A stretch of 64,000 nucleotides of DNA from an uncultured Tateyamaria sp. (GCF_947503045.1 NZ_CANNCF010000001.1:1550001-1614000), one strand, 5' to 3'; counted from the stretch's first letter, positions 17,660 through 27,411 are shown. Notes: a model not told the origin generated them from the letters alone. Numbers and translations: made by a program.

Positions 17660-17929
17660 ATGGAGCAGAACGAAACCGAACTGATGCTGAAAGGTTATGG
17701 GCTGACCACGGCGGAGTTCTTCTATCACATGCCGGACTACACCCATGTGCTGAACACCTTTGTCTGGCAGGACTATGACATCGCACCGGACCATCCCAAA
17801 CTGCTGACGTTCATCGATTTCTGGAAGGCCGAGATCGAGGGGCCGCTGCATTCGGTCCGCTTCACCCATCGCAAGATGCTGTCGTCGGGCGAATGGCGGC
17901 ACGTGACAGGCGAATTCACCCTGCACTGA
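17660..17929 (+). CDS. usg: Usg family protein
   Basis: 89-residue protein matching the Usg family, small alphaproteobacterial proteins first noted near tryptophan genes and still without a known function. Characteristic blocks are GYGLTTAEFFYHMPDY, FVWQDYDIAPDHPKL and FWKAEIEGPLHSV. The start is the ATG that follows AGAGG by 8 nt. An upstream in-frame ATG gives only a basic extension. It is soluble with no targeting signal and is divergent from gyrA and convergent with the radical SAM gene. Confidence 0.85.
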   Translation: MEQNETELMLKGYGLTTAEFFYHMPDYTHVLNTFVWQDYDIAPDHPKLLTFIDFWKAEIEGPLHSVRFTHRKMLSSGEWRHVTGEFTLH

Positions 17930-17979
17930 GGGCGCAACCACCACAAATTCGTCCTGAGCGCAGCTCATTCTCTGTTTTA

Positions 17980-18024
17980 AAAAAATCCCGGGGGAGTCCC
18001 GCAAGGGACGGGGGCAGAGCCCCC
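17980..18024 (-). terminator. Compound GC-rich hairpin terminator
   Basis: Two adjacent hairpins: GGGGGC-AGA-GCCCCC (18010-18024) and GTCCC-GCAA-GGGAC (17996-18009). On the minus strand they are followed by a run of T residues (17980-17986 as A on the plus strand). This placement fits termination of the radical SAM transcript. GGGGGC-type hairpins recur downstream of iscR. Confidence 0.7.
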
Positions 18025-18067
18025 TAAAACAATGTCGTCGCGCAAGCGTCCGTTGGATCAGTCAGGC

Positions 18068-19009
18068 TCACGCCGAACAGGAGGCCCCGCCCAGCACACA
18101 GAACTTGGAACAATGGGGGTGGTTCAGCGCCACGTCCCGTTCGGCCTCCCGTAGCGTCGCGCCCAATTCGAACTGCGGATCATAGGGCAGCAGCGTGCAC
18201 GCCAGCACCGCAGGGCGCTCCGCACCCTTGCGCTTGACCACCATGCGCGACGACGAACACATCACCGCTTCGGGGTGTTTGTTCAGAATCGACCAGCACG
18301 CGCTTGTGATTTCAGGCACTTCCACACCTTCATCCATTTCGGGAAACAGCACGGTCATGCCAGGGTCCGCTGCGTCAATGTCCCAGCCGTGCTGCGCAAA
18401 TAGCGCCGCATAGCCTGCGCGTGCCTCGGATTCGCTTTCGGCCATCTCGATGCGCCCGGCAACGGCCATGCGCGCCCCGATCTCGGCGAGCCAGCACATA
18501 CCGCGCATGGTCTTGGCAAACGCACCGACACCGCGTTCAGCGTCGTGCACGCGGGCGGCATGGTGATCAAGGCTGACGCGAAAGGTGATCTTGGCCCCAT
18601 ACCGCGCCACCAGATCGGCGATCCCGCTACGCACGCTTGGACGCATCATCGGGGCCATTGCATTGGTCAGCACCAGCACCTCATAGCCACGGGCCAGTGA
18701 GCGTTCCAGCATGTCGACGCAAGCCGGGTTCATGAATGGCTCGCCACCCGTAAACGCGATCTCGCGGACATTCCACTGACGGGTCTCAAGTTGGTCCAGG
18801 TAGTCGCTCACCTCATCGGCGGTCATATAGACCAGCGCGTCGTTGGTGGGTGAGCTTTCGATATAACAATTGGTGCAGGTGATATTGCACAGCGTACCTG
18901 TGTTGAACCACAGCGTCTCGGGATGGCTCAGCGCGACCGTGGCCCGTTGTTCGCCCTTTGCCGTCAGATAGGGGTCTTCGAACTTGCCGATATTGGCGAG
19001 GTCTTTCAT
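18068..19009 (-). CDS. Radical SAM protein with C-terminal cysteines
   Basis: 313 residues. The SAM-cluster motif is CNITCTNC (Cys41, Cys45, Cys48, C-x3-C-x2-C spacing), followed by the glycine motif AFTGGEPFMNP. The C-terminal third has further cysteines (SACWSIL, AVMCSSS, VLACTLL, and a final Cys300/304/311 group), which is reminiscent of SPASM/Twitch auxiliary Fe-S clusters. Such enzymes often modify peptides or cofactors by radical chemistry. No precursor peptide, cofactor gene or maturase lies nearby, so the substrate is unknown. The ATG has AGGA 9 nt upstream. A longer start is possible. Confidence 0.83.
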   Translation of the reverse strand: MKDLANIGKFEDPYLTAKGEQRATVALSHPETLWFNTGTLCNITCTNCYIESSPTNDALVYMTADEVSDYLDQLETRQWNVREIAFTGGEPFMNPACVDMLERSLARGYEVLVLTNAMAPMMRPSVRSGIADLVARYGAKITFRVSLDHHAARVHDAERGVGAFAKTMRGMCWLAEIGARMAVAGRIEMAESESEARAGYAALFAQHGWDIDAADPGMTVLFPEMDEGVEVPEITSACWSILNKHPEAVMCSSSRMVVKRKGAERPAVLACTLLPYDPQFELGATLREAERDVALNHPHCSKFCVLGGASCSA

Positions 19010-19173
19010 CGCATGTGTCCTGTCGTATCGCTGCCTCGGTTTAAGCACAGTCCTACGGCGTCAGATCGCTTGGGGAAAGGCACCTCCTGACGGGCTGACA
19101 GCTTTGTGATAGGCATTGAGGCATATGGGTCGCACTGCGCGTTTCGGCGTTGAGTACCCTGTTGAAACTGATT

Positions 19174-19189
19174 ATGTTTGCGCAAACAT
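19174..19189. promoter_or_regulatory. 16-bp palindromic operator before zwf
   Basis: ATGTTTGCGCAAACAT is a perfect palindrome with a central CG, ending 17 bp before the zwf start and just upstream of its AGGAG ribosome site. Central-CG palindromes of this size are typical targets of LacI-family sugar regulators. No regulator gene is adjacent. It would be placed to repress the zwf-pgl-pgi operon by blocking initiation or elongation. Confidence 0.6.
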
Positions 19190-19206
19190 TGCTAGGAGCA
19201 TGAGCC

Positions 19207-20655
19207 ATGGTGTCGCGCGTCATTCCGGTCAAAACATTTGATCTGGTGATCTTTGGGGGGACGGGCGATCTGGCGCGTCGCAAGATTCTGCCGGGCCTGT
19301 TCCGCCGTTTCTGCGCCGGGCAAATGCCCCCTGATGCGGCGGTGGTCGGGGCCGCGCGCAGTGACATGGATTCCGCCTCTTATCGCGACTTCGTAGGTGA
19401 GGCGGTGCGTGAATTCGGCGGTGAAGAGACCAAGGCCGATGGCAAACTGGCCGCTTTTCTCGAACGGCTGCATTACGTGCCCATCGACGCACGCGGCGAG
19501 GCAGGTTGGCGCGAGCTGGCCGCTCTGATGCGCGCAGGCACAGTCCACGCCTTTTACTTTTCCGTGGCCCCCAGTCTGTTTGGCGATCTGGCGGAGCGGC
19601 TGAACCAGCACGGTCTGACGGATGAGGACAGCCGCATCGTTGTCGAAAAACCCTTTGGCCGCGATCTGGCCTCGGCAAAGGAACTCAATCGCGATCTGGC
19701 TGCTTTTTTCGACGAAAGCCAAATCTATCGGATCGACCATTATCTGGGCAAGGAAACGGTGCAGAACCTTATGGCGGTCCGCTTTGGCAACATGCTGTTC
19801 GAACCGCTCTGGAACAGCCAATATGTCGATCATATCCAGATCACGGTGGCCGAAACCGTCGGTGTCGGGGGTAGGGGCGAATATTACGACAAATCGGGTG
19901 CCATGCGGGACATGGTCCAGAACCACCTGATGCAACTGCTGTGCCTGATCGCGATGGAGCCGCCCAGCCAGTTCAATCCGGATGCGGTGCGTGACGAAAA
20001 GCTGAAGGTGATCCGCGCTTTGGACGACGTGGAGCCCCATCACATCGTGCGCGGTCAATATGATGCAGGCGACGAAGGGCCCAGTTTCCGCGAAGAGGTG
20101 GGCGATGCGCGCTCGCGCACCGAAAGCTATATCGCGATGAAGGTTGGCGTCAGCAACTGGCGTTGGGCGGGCACCCCGTTTTACTTGCGCACCGGCAAGC
20201 GCCTCAAGGCGCGGTGTTCCGAGATCGTTGTGGTCTTCAAGGCCCTCAACCACTCGATCTTTGGCGAGCAAGAGGATCACCGCAACGTCCTGTCGATCCG
20301 TCTGCAACCGGATGAGGGCATGACGCTGGGCGTGACGATCAAGGAACCGGGCCCCGGTGGCATGCGCCTGATCGACGTGCCGCTCGATATGTCTTTTGCC
20401 GAGGCATTGGGCGAGAATGGCGATCAGACCGATGCCTATGAGCGGCTGATCATGGATGTGATCCGTGGCAACCAGACCCTGTTCATGCGCGGTGACGAGG
20501 TCGAAGCAGCGTGGGCCTGGACTGATCCGATCATCGACGGCTGGGACACGCGCGGCGACGTGCCGAAAATCTATGACAGTGGCAGCGAGGGCCCGGTGGA
20601 TGCCGTGCAACTGCTTGCCCGTGACACCCGAGTTTGGCGAAAGGTGGCCTCATGA
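19207..20655 (+). CDS. zwf: Glucose-6-phosphate dehydrogenase
   Basis: 482 residues. It oxidises glucose 6-phosphate to 6-phosphogluconolactone with NAD(P)+. The dinucleotide-binding motif IFGGTGDLARRK is near residue 15, and the active-site signature RIDHYLGKETVQNL, with substrate-binding His and Lys, is near residue 175. The ATG follows AGGAG by 8 nt. This is the first gene of a tight operon with pgl (4-bp overlap) and pgi. The set feeds the Entner-Doudoroff and pentose phosphate routes, the usual sugar pathways of roseobacters. A palindromic operator lies immediately upstream. Confidence 0.96.
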   Translation: MVSRVIPVKTFDLVIFGGTGDLARRKILPGLFRRFCAGQMPPDAAVVGAARSDMDSASYRDFVGEAVREFGGEETKADGKLAAFLERLHYVPIDARGEAGWRELAALMRAGTVHAFYFSVAPSLFGDLAERLNQHGLTDEDSRIVVEKPFGRDLASAKELNRDLAAFFDESQIYRIDHYLGKETVQNLMAVRFGNMLFEPLWNSQYVDHIQITVAETVGVGGRGEYYDKSGAMRDMVQNHLMQLLCLIAMEPPSQFNPDAVRDEKLKVIRALDDVEPHHIVRGQYDAGDEGPSFREEVGDARSRTESYIAMKVGVSNWRWAGTPFYLRTGKRLKARCSEIVVVFKALNHSIFGEQEDHRNVLSIRLQPDEGMTLGVTIKEPGPGGMRLIDVPLDMSFAEALGENGDQTDAYERLIMDVIRGNQTLFMRGDEVEAAWAWTDPIIDGWDTRGDVPKIYDSGSEGPVDAVQLLARDTRVWRKVAS

Positions 20656-21320
20656 GACTGCAGGAATATCCCGATCGTGAAATGCTGGCCATGGGGCTGG
20701 CGGACGAGTTGGCCAGCGAATTGAAGAACTGTCTGCTGGTCCATGAATGGTCCTCATTTGTGGTACCCGGCGGTACGACGCCGGGGCCGATATTTGATTC
20801 CTTGTGCGCGGCGGCGCTGGAATGGGACCGGGTGCATGTGATGCTCAGTGACGAACGCTGGGTGCCCGAGGATCACGACCGCTCAAATGCCAAGCTGCTG
20901 AAGGAACACCTGTTCGTGGATCGCGCGGCGGCTGCCACATTCATCCCGTTCCACATGCCAGGTCAAACGCCGGAAACTGCGGCACCGGCCCTGTCTGAAA
21001 AGCTGGCCGATCAGATGCCGATCTCGCTGCTGCTCTTGGGGATGGGTGCGGATATGCACACCGCCTCGCTCTTTCCCGGCGCCGAGGGGCTGGACCGGAT
21101 GATGGCCGATGATGCGCCGCTGGTTGTGCCCGTCTCGGTCGCGGGGCAAGAGCCGCGGATTTCCTTTTCGGGCCGCGCCCTTGCAGGTGCGATGGCGAAA
21201 CACCTCGTGATCTACGGCGACGAGAAACGCCGCGCCCTTGAGGCCGCGCAATCGATGTCCCCGCTTGAGGCTCCCATCAATGCAGTCATGGACGGCCTGA
21301 TCGTCCACTGGGCGGAGTAA
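20652..21320 (+). CDS. pgl: 6-phosphogluconolactonase
   Basis: 222-residue DevB/Pgl-type lactonase that hydrolyses the zwf product. The signature [13 protein letters not shown] is near residue 38, followed by [20 protein letters not shown] with the sugar-binding residues and [17 protein letters not shown]. Length and motif order are normal for the family. Its ATG overlaps the zwf stop codon (ATGA), so translation is coupled. A slightly longer in-frame start inside zwf has no ribosome site. Confidence 0.94.
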   Translation: MRLQEYPDREMLAMGLADELASELKNCLLVHEWSSFVVPGGTTPGPIFDSLCAAALEWDRVHVMLSDERWVPEDHDRSNAKLLKEHLFVDRAAAATFIPFHMPGQTPETAAPALSEKLADQMPISLLLLGMGADMHTASLFPGAEGLDRMMADDAPLVVPVSVAGQEPRISFSGRALAGAMAKHLVIYGDEKRRALEAAQSMSPLEAPINAVMDGLIVHWAE

Positions 21321-21325
21321 GCATC

Positions 21326-22903
21326 ATGTGGAATGACCTCAAATCCAAGGCGGCAAGCATCGCTGGCCGCCAAATCCTTGATCTGTTTGACGACGCCCGC
21401 GCGGATGATTTCGCTGTGCAAACGCAGTTCATGCGCTTTGATTACGCCAAGACCAATATCGACGCCGGCACCCGCGCGATGCTGCTCGCGCTGGCCGAGG
21501 GGGCAGGGGTTGCCGCGCGGCGCGATGCGATGTTTGCAGGGGAAAAGATCAACGAGACGGAGGGGCGCGCGGTGCTGCACACCGCGTTACGAAACCTCGA
21601 TGGCGATCCGGTGATGGTCGACGGCGTTGATGTGATGCCCGAAGTCCTGTCCACGCTCGACCGCATGGCTGCCTATGCCGACGAGGTGCGCAGCAGCACC
21701 ATCACCGATGTGGTCAATATCGGCATCGGTGGCTCTGATCTGGGACCAGCCATGGCGGTGCAGGCCCTGTCGCCCTATCGCGACGGGCCGCGCTGTCATT
21801 TCGTGTCCAACGTGGACGGCGCCCATATCGCGGATGTGCTGCGTGAACTGGACGCCAAGACCACGCTTGTCATCGTGGCCTCCAAAACCTTCACAACAAT
21901 CGAAACCATGACCAATGCCCGCACCGCGCGGGCGTGGATGAAAGATCACGGCGGCGATCCGTCTGCGCAGTTCTGCGCCTTGTCGACGTCTGAAGAGAAA
22001 ACCGCCGATTTTGGCATTCCGGGCGAGCGGGTCTTTGGCTTCGAGGATTGGGTTGGCGGGCGCTATTCCATGTGGGGGCCGATTGGGCTGTCCCTGATGA
22101 TCGCCATCGGCCCCGAGGGTTTTCGCGCCTTCTTGCGTGGCGGCCAAGAGATGGACCGCCACTTCCGCGCTGCCGAAGGCGTTGAAAACATGCCGCTGAT
22201 GCTTGCCCTTGTGGGCATCTGGCACCGTCAGGTGCTGGGCCACGCCACCCGCGCGGTGCTGCCTTACGACCAGCGGCTGGGGCAGTTGCCCGCCTACCTG
22301 CAGCAACTGGAAATGGAATCCAACGGCAAGTCCGTGGCGATGGATGGCAGCAATCTGCCTGTGGACAGCGGACCCGTCGTCTGGGGCGCGCCGGGCACCA
22401 ACGGCCAACACGCGTTTTATCAACTGATCCATCAGGGCACGTCCGTGATCCCGTGCGAGTTCATGGTCGCCGCCCAAGGCCATGAAGATGACCTCAAACA
22501 CCACCACGATCTGCTGGTGGCCAACTGCTTTGCCCAATCCGAGGCGCTGCTGAGGGGCCGAGATCTCGACGAGGCGCGCAGCAAGGTGGCAGACAAGTTC
22601 GAAGGTGCGGAGTTGGAACGGCAGGCCGCGCACCGGGTCTTTGCAGGCAACCGCCCGTCAAGCACGCTGATCTATCCCCGTCTTGATCCGTTCACGCTGG
22701 GGCAGATCATCGCGCTTTATGAACATCGGGTTTTTGTCGAAGGCGTCATTCTGGGCATCAACTCCTACGATCAATGGGGGGTCGAGCTGGGAAAGGAACT
22801 GGCCACGGCACTGCAACCTGTGATCGAGGGAACTGCGGAGGCCACAGGCAAGGACGGATCGACTCGCGCCCTTGTCGATTACCTCCATTCCCACAGAAAC
22901 TAA
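21326..22903 (+). CDS. pgi: Glucose-6-phosphate isomerase
   Basis: 525 residues. Interconverts fructose 6-phosphate and glucose 6-phosphate. PGI signatures are visible: [16 protein letters not shown] near residue 135, [13 protein letters not shown] (phosphate loop region), [20 protein letters not shown] with the catalytic His, and [19 protein letters not shown] near the C-terminus. It starts 5 bp after pgl and ends the operon. In an Entner-Doudoroff organism it allows fructose 6-phosphate to cycle back into the zwf route. Confidence 0.96.
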   Translation: MWNDLKSKAASIAGRQILDLFDDARADDFAVQTQFMRFDYAKTNIDAGTRAMLLALAEGAGVAARRDAMFAGEKINETEGRAVLHTALRNLDGDPVMVDGVDVMPEVLSTLDRMAAYADEVRSSTITDVVNIGIGGSDLGPAMAVQALSPYRDGPRCHFVSNVDGAHIADVLRELDAKTTLVIVASKTFTTIETMTNARTARAWMKDHGGDPSAQFCALSTSEEKTADFGIPGERVFGFEDWVGGRYSMWGPIGLSLMIAIGPEGFRAFLRGGQEMDRHFRAAEGVENMPLMLALVGIWHRQVLGHATRAVLPYDQRLGQLPAYLQQLEMESNGKSVAMDGSNLPVDSGPVVWGAPGTNGQHAFYQLIHQGTSVIPCEFMVAAQGHEDDLKHHHDLLVANCFAQSEALLRGRDLDEARSKVADKFEGAELERQAAHRVFAGNRPSSTLIYPRLDPFTLGQIIALYEHRVFVEGVILGINSYDQWGVELGKELATALQPVIEGTAEATGKDGSTRALVDYLHSHRN

Positions 22904-22930
22904 GGCCAACCCACCAGCGGAAAGTGGTCC

Positions 22931-22958
22931 ATACGTCAGCGATTATTCGCTGGCGTAT
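22931..22958. repeat. 28-bp inverted repeat between pgi and the peroxidase gene
   Basis: ATACGTCAGCGA and TCGCTGGCGTAT flank a TTAT loop. Eleven of twelve positions pair and the twelfth is G-T. There is no T run on either side, so it is a weak candidate for a terminator of the pgi operon and could equally be an operator for the peroxidase gene that starts 126 bp downstream. Confidence 0.5.
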
Positions 22959-23083
22959 GCCTATCTATGGTGGAATACCTGACCTAACCCCCGGTTGCGT
23001 CAACCATTTCCGGCGTTCTACGGTTGCCGTGGGGCGCGCATATTTTCGCCTCTTCATTTTTAGTATTCATAGGAGGCCTGATT

Positions 23084-24568
23084 ATGGCTGGAACACAACA
23101 CGGGCTTACACGGCTCGATCAACTCGTAAAAACCTGTATCCATGGCAACGGGCCGGCGCGGCCCTTTGCCCAAACCCTTGGCCGGGTCATGCCCGCCAAC
23201 CCGGTGCGCATCACCAATATCACTCATGCGGATGTCATCGCGGCGCTGGACGAGTTGTCCCAGGGCATGGGCGTGAATGAAAACACGGACGGGCCTGCGG
23301 ATGCGGGCATGACCTTCTTTGGTCAGTTCGTTGATCACGACATCACCCTTGATGCCACATCCGCTCTGGGCACGCGGATCGATCCGTCCACGATCCCCAA
23401 CATTCGCACGCCCTCGCTTGATCTGGACTGTGTGTATGGGGCAGGCCCCGAGGCGTCTTCGCATCTATATGGGGCAGGTGAGGCCGAGCAGTTTCTGGTG
23501 TTTGGCCGCAAGGACAACCCCCGGGATCTGGCGCGCACCTGTGCAGGCAAGGCGCTGATCGGTGATTTCCGCAATGACGAGAACATCATTGTCGCACAAG
23601 TGCAGGCGATCTTTATCGAGCTGCACAACCTGCTCATGTCCAAGCGCGTCGAAGGCGGTGCAGAGGCTGACGATATCAAGGCCTGCGCCCATGACGGTAT
23701 CGACAAGCACATCTGGCATGATCATGTCAGCCCCAAGCTGAGCAACTTCGAAGAGGTCCGCCGGTTCATCCGCCTGCACTACCAGTGGATGGTGTGGTGC
23801 GAATTGCTGCCGTCCTTTGTCGAACAGGACTGCCTCGACTGGGCGCTCAAGGAACAGCCCTTTGGCTGGGACGCGCCCGTGATGCCGGTGGAGTTCACCG
23901 GGGCGGGCTACCGCTTTGGCCATGCCACGACGCAGTTTCAATATGCGCTGACCGATGGCGGCGATCCCAAGGGGCTGTTTGCGCTGCCCGGCTTTGGCCC
24001 ACGCCCGGTGGATGGCAATATCGACTATGCGATGTGGTTTGGCATGAATGGCGATGTGACCTCGCAAAAGGCGCGCCCCGTCGGCCCGCATCTGGGTCTG
24101 CCGCTGCTCAACCTGCCTTTTGTGCATGCACCGATCGAGCTGGCCGATATCGAGGAAACGCTGACCCTCGATCAGTCCCGCAACCTGGCGCTGCGCAACA
24201 TGGTGCGCGACCGCTATACCTACCAACTGGCCAGTGGCCAGCAACTGGCGGCCAAGCTGGGCACCAAGACGGTCCCGGTGCCGGACGTGCTGAAACACAA
24301 GGGCTTCACCAAGACGCCGCTGTGGTTCTACTGCCTGCAAGAGGCCGAAGCCCACGGCCAGGGCAAACTGACAGGGGCAGGGGGACGTCTTGTCGCGTCG
24401 GTCTTTGCCAACCTTTTGCGGCGCGATCCGACGACCTTCCTGCACATCCCGCACTTCAAGCCATGGCACGGGTTCAAGGGTCAGCCCAGCGTGATGGCAG
24501 GCATCATCGCCTATATCGAAGCCAACCGCGCCAATATGAAGCACGTCAAAGAGCTGCAATGCGGCTGA
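23084..24568 (+). CDS. Animal-type haem peroxidase family protein
   Basis: 494 residues of the peroxidase-cyclooxygenase (animal haem peroxidase) superfamily. The distal-haem motif is FFGQFVDHDITLD with His85, and the proximal histidine is in GYRFGHATTQ (His280). Arg/Glu-rich helices and a C-terminal HIPHFKPWHG tail complete the domain. There is no signal peptide or transmembrane segment, so it looks cytosolic or secreted by a non-classical route. The start is set by a perfect AGGAGG seven bases before the ATG. Bacterial members oxidise halides or organic substrates with peroxide. The substrate here cannot be predicted, and the neighbours do not help. Confidence 0.85.
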   Translation: MAGTQHGLTRLDQLVKTCIHGNGPARPFAQTLGRVMPANPVRITNITHADVIAALDELSQGMGVNENTDGPADAGMTFFGQFVDHDITLDATSALGTRIDPSTIPNIRTPSLDLDCVYGAGPEASSHLYGAGEAEQFLVFGRKDNPRDLARTCAGKALIGDFRNDENIIVAQVQAIFIELHNLLMSKRVEGGAEADDIKACAHDGIDKHIWHDHVSPKLSNFEEVRRFIRLHYQWMVWCELLPSFVEQDCLDWALKEQPFGWDAPVMPVEFTGAGYRFGHATTQFQYALTDGGDPKGLFALPGFGPRPVDGNIDYAMWFGMNGDVTSQKARPVGPHLGLPLLNLPFVHAPIELADIEETLTLDQSRNLALRNMVRDRYTYQLASGQQLAAKLGTKTVPVPDVLKHKGFTKTPLWFYCLQEAEAHGQGKLTGAGGRLVASVFANLLRRDPTTFLHIPHFKPWHGFKGQPSVMAGIIAYIEANRANMKHVKELQCG

Positions 24569-24606
24569 TGACTTGTGCGTAAGGCGGGGTTAACCCCACC
24601 CAACAC

Positions 24607-24643
24607 GCGCCCATGCAGGCCCTCATCGGGCTTGCATGGGCGC
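24607..24643 (+). terminator. Long hairpin after the peroxidase gene
   Basis: A 16-bp stem, GCGCCCATGCAGGCCC pairing with GGGCTTGCATGGGCGC around TCATC, with a single G-T pair. No T run follows. It lies 38 bp past the peroxidase stop and likely ends or stabilises that transcript. Confidence 0.6.
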
Positions 24644-24720
24644 ACGCGGCTTGGCAGGGTTCCTCAACAATGAGGAGCACTTAACGCCTCCTCTCACAAC
24701 AAAGACCGGGAGGTGCCACA

Positions 24721-26340
24721 ATGCTTGGCCAAATGATGAACATTCCCCTGACCATCGGGTCGATGGTGGACCACGCCGCCCGCTTTCACGGGCAAACCGA
24801 GATCATATCCGTCAACACGCTGGGCGGCACCGAAGAGACAAGCTGGGGCGAAGTTGGTGCCAACGCCCACCGTCTTGGCGATGCGCTGACGCGTCTGGGC
24901 CTTGATCCGCAAACCCGCTGTGCCACCATCGCATGGAACAACCGCCGCCATCTCGAGATTTACTTTGGCGTATCCGGCGCAGGCTTTGTCTGCCACACGA
25001 TCAACCCGCGCCTGTTTCCCGAACAACTGGTCTACATCATCACCCATGCCGATGACCGGGTGCTGTTCATCGACAAAAGCTTTGTTCCGCTGGTGGCCGC
25101 GATACGCGATCAGATCCCATGCGTTGAACATATCGTGCTGATGGGCGGGCAGGACGCGGATGCGGCTGCAACGCTGGAAGGGCTGACCTTCTATGACGAT
25201 CTGATCGCAACCGGATCGCCTGACTTTGACTGGCCGGATTTCGAGGAAAAAACCGCCTCGTCGCTCTGTTACACATCCGGCACGACAGGCAACCCCAAGG
25301 GCGTGCTCTATTCCCACCGCACCACCGTTCTGCATGCGCTGGCTTCCAACGCACCGGATTGCATCGGGTTCTCGGCACGCGATGTTGTGCTGCCCGTGGT
25401 GCCTATGTTCCATGTCAACGCATGGGGCACGCCCTATGCCTGCGCCTTGGCGGGCGCACGCTTGGTGCTGCCCGGCCCCGGTCTGGATGGGCCGTCCCTT
25501 GTGGCGCTGATCGACACTTACCGTGTCAGCATCGCATTGGGCGTGCCGACGATCTGGATGGGGCTGCTGGGCGAGGCAAAGGCGTCGGGGTCAACGCTCG
25601 AAAGCCTCACGCGTACCGTTGTGGGCGGGTCGGCCTGTCCACCCTCGATGATGGCGGCGTTCCGTGATCAATACGGGGTCGAAGTGGTCCACGCCTGGGG
25701 CATGACTGAAATGTCGCCTCTTGGGTCCACCAACCAGCCGCTGGCCAAACATGGTGACTTGCCAACCGAAGAGCAGCACCGCCTGCGCGAGTCCCAGGGG
25801 CGTCCGCCTTGGGGGGTTGATCTCAAGATCGTCGGTCCAGACGGCGGCGAATTGCCACGCGACGGCGTGACCCAGGGCGATCTGATGGTGCGTGGACCAT
25901 GGATTCTGGACGCCTATTTCCAAAGTAACGCAGAAGAAACCCTGACAGATGGCTGGTTTCACACCGGCGACGTGGCCACTCTGGATGCGGACGGGTACCT
26001 GTCGATCAAGGACCGATCCAAGGACATCATCAAGTCCGGTGGCGAGTGGATTTCCTCGGTTGATCTGGAAAACATCGCTATTTCGCACCCCGCACTCGCG
26101 GATGCGGCCGTCATCGGAGCGCGGCATGAAAAATGGGACGAACGGCCCGTGCTGATCGCTGTGGCCGCCGAGGGTCAGACCCCGTCCGAGGCCGAAGTGC
26201 TGACCATCTTCGAGGACAAGATCGCCAGATGGCAGGTGCCGGACCGTGTGGTGTTCACCGATGTGTTGCCGCGGAACGCGACCGGAAAGGTGCTCAAGCG
26301 CAATTTGCGCGATGAATTCGGCGATGTTTTGATGGGATAA
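24721..26340 (+). CDS. Acyl-CoA ligase, DmdB-like (3-methylthiopropionyl-CoA ligase)
   Basis: 539-residue AMP-forming ligase of the ANL superfamily. The P-loop [11 protein letters not shown] is near residue 183, followed by the adenylate motif [10 protein letters not shown], the hinge region [25 protein letters not shown], and the catalytic C-terminal Lys in NATGKVLKR. The N-terminus ([24 protein letters not shown]) resembles DmdB, which activates 3-methylmercaptopropionate in DMSP demethylation, a common roseobacter trait. A medium-chain fatty acyl-CoA ligase cannot be excluded. GGGAGG precedes the ATG. It has no dmd neighbours. Confidence 0.78.
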   Translation: MLGQMMNIPLTIGSMVDHAARFHGQTEIISVNTLGGTEETSWGEVGANAHRLGDALTRLGLDPQTRCATIAWNNRRHLEIYFGVSGAGFVCHTINPRLFPEQLVYIITHADDRVLFIDKSFVPLVAAIRDQIPCVEHIVLMGGQDADAAATLEGLTFYDDLIATGSPDFDWPDFEEKTASSLCYTSGTTGNPKGVLYSHRTTVLHALASNAPDCIGFSARDVVLPVVPMFHVNAWGTPYACALAGARLVLPGPGLDGPSLVALIDTYRVSIALGVPTIWMGLLGEAKASGSTLESLTRTVVGGSACPPSMMAAFRDQYGVEVVHAWGMTEMSPLGSTNQPLAKHGDLPTEEQHRLRESQGRPPWGVDLKIVGPDGGELPRDGVTQGDLMVRGPWILDAYFQSNAEETLTDGWFHTGDVATLDADGYLSIKDRSKDIIKSGGEWISSVDLENIAISHPALADAAVIGARHEKWDERPVLIAVAAEGQTPSEAEVLTIFEDKIARWQVPDRVVFTDVLPRNATGKVLKRNLRDEFGDVLMG

Positions 26341-26481
26341 GTGCCCAAAGGCTGCCTGCCAGAGCCGTTAAATTGCCGAAATCTATCTGTTTTTTGTCCT
26401 AAAATTGTCGGGGTTGTCGACCAGTATCATCTCAAAGGCGGCAGGCCGCTTCGGCCAAGCACGTCGCGATACAGGTACAAT

Positions 26482-27411
26482 ATGGCGATCTTCAACGAGC
26501 AGACCATCGCCGGAAACTATGATCCGGGCGCTTCGACGCTGCCGTTCACTGCGGTGATCGTGACGATGCAGATCAATGATGCCGATGATGATGGCGTCAT
26601 TCGCGCCGATGGCGGCGATCAGATCAACGGCAGCAACGTCACCGCCGTCTGGGTGGGTGACACCGTCACCATTGATGGCGGCACGCCGATTTCCGGTGTG
26701 ACGTTCTACACTGCCGATGGCAGCCGGTATTTTACACCTGATGATGGCACGGTGCTGGTTGACGGGACGGTCACGGCGCAGACGTTTGTAAACACTAGCA
26801 CCCAGTTCCCGATTGGCGGTTTTGGCCCGCCCTGTTTTGTGGCGGGGACGCGGATCGCAGTGCCCGGCGGTCATGTCCGGGTCGAGGATCTGTCCATCGG
26901 CGATTATGTCGAAACCCGCGATCGTGGCCCCCAGCGCATCCGCTGGATCGGCACGCGCACCGTGGCCGGGCGTGGCGCCTTTGCGCCTGTGCGCATTCTA
27001 TCCGGCGCGATTGGCAATCATGATACGCTGACCGTATCACCCCAGCACCGCATCCTGATCGATGACTGGCGCGCCCAGATGTATTTCGGCGACAACGAAG
27101 TGCTGGTGGCAGCACACATGCTGGTCGATGGCGACATGGTCCGCCACGTGCCCTGCGCGCGGGTGCGCTATGTCCATTTCATGTTCGAAGATCACCAGAT
27201 TGTCACCGCCAACGGCCTGGCCTGCGAAAGCTTTCTGTTTGGCGACTACCTGTGCCACCCAACCAGCCCTTTACGGGCCGACATCGTCGCGCGGTTTCCG
27301 GAATTCGGCACAGATGGACCCGATATGCAGGCGGCGCGCCGCGTGCTGCGCGGGCACGAGGCGCAGGTGCTGCACCGGGTGCCGTCCATGCCGCTTGCCA
27401 TCGCCTGCTGA
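26482..27411 (+). CDS. Hint (hedgehog/intein-type) domain protein
   Basis: 309 residues. The first ~115 form a beta-rich region with acidic Asp repeats (INDADDDGVIRADGGD) that may bind calcium. A Hint module follows, opening PPCFVAGTRIAV with Cys118 as the possible nucleophile, then VEDLSIGDYVETRD, RIRWIGTR, and the block with conserved His, TVSPQHRILI. The C-terminal 100 residues complete the module and include HFMFEDHQIV. Hint_2 proteins are abundant in Rhodobacterales and lack known roles. They may self-cleave and are often exported by type I secretion. The start is the Met before AIFNEQT. Upstream sequence is not protein-like. Confidence 0.82.
   Translation: MAIFNEQTIAGNYDPGASTLPFTAVIVTMQINDADDDGVIRADGGDQINGSNVTAVWVGDTVTIDGGTPISGVTFYTADGSRYFTPDDGTVLVDGTVTAQTFVNTSTQFPIGGFGPPCFVAGTRIAVPGGHVRVEDLSIGDYVETRDRGPQRIRWIGTRTVAGRGAFAPVRILSGAIGNHDTLTVSPQHRILIDDWRAQMYFGDNEVLVAAHMLVDGDMVRHVPCARVRYVHFMFEDHQIVTANGLACESFLFGDYLCHPTSPLRADIVARFPEFGTDGPDMQAARRVLRGHEAQVLHRVPSMPLAIAC

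Noticed and set aside
24660-24700. GAGGAG / CTCCTC pairing in the DmdB-like gene leader as an anti-ribosome-site switch
   Set aside because: The real ribosome site is the separate GGGAGG just before the start, so the pairing would not mask it.
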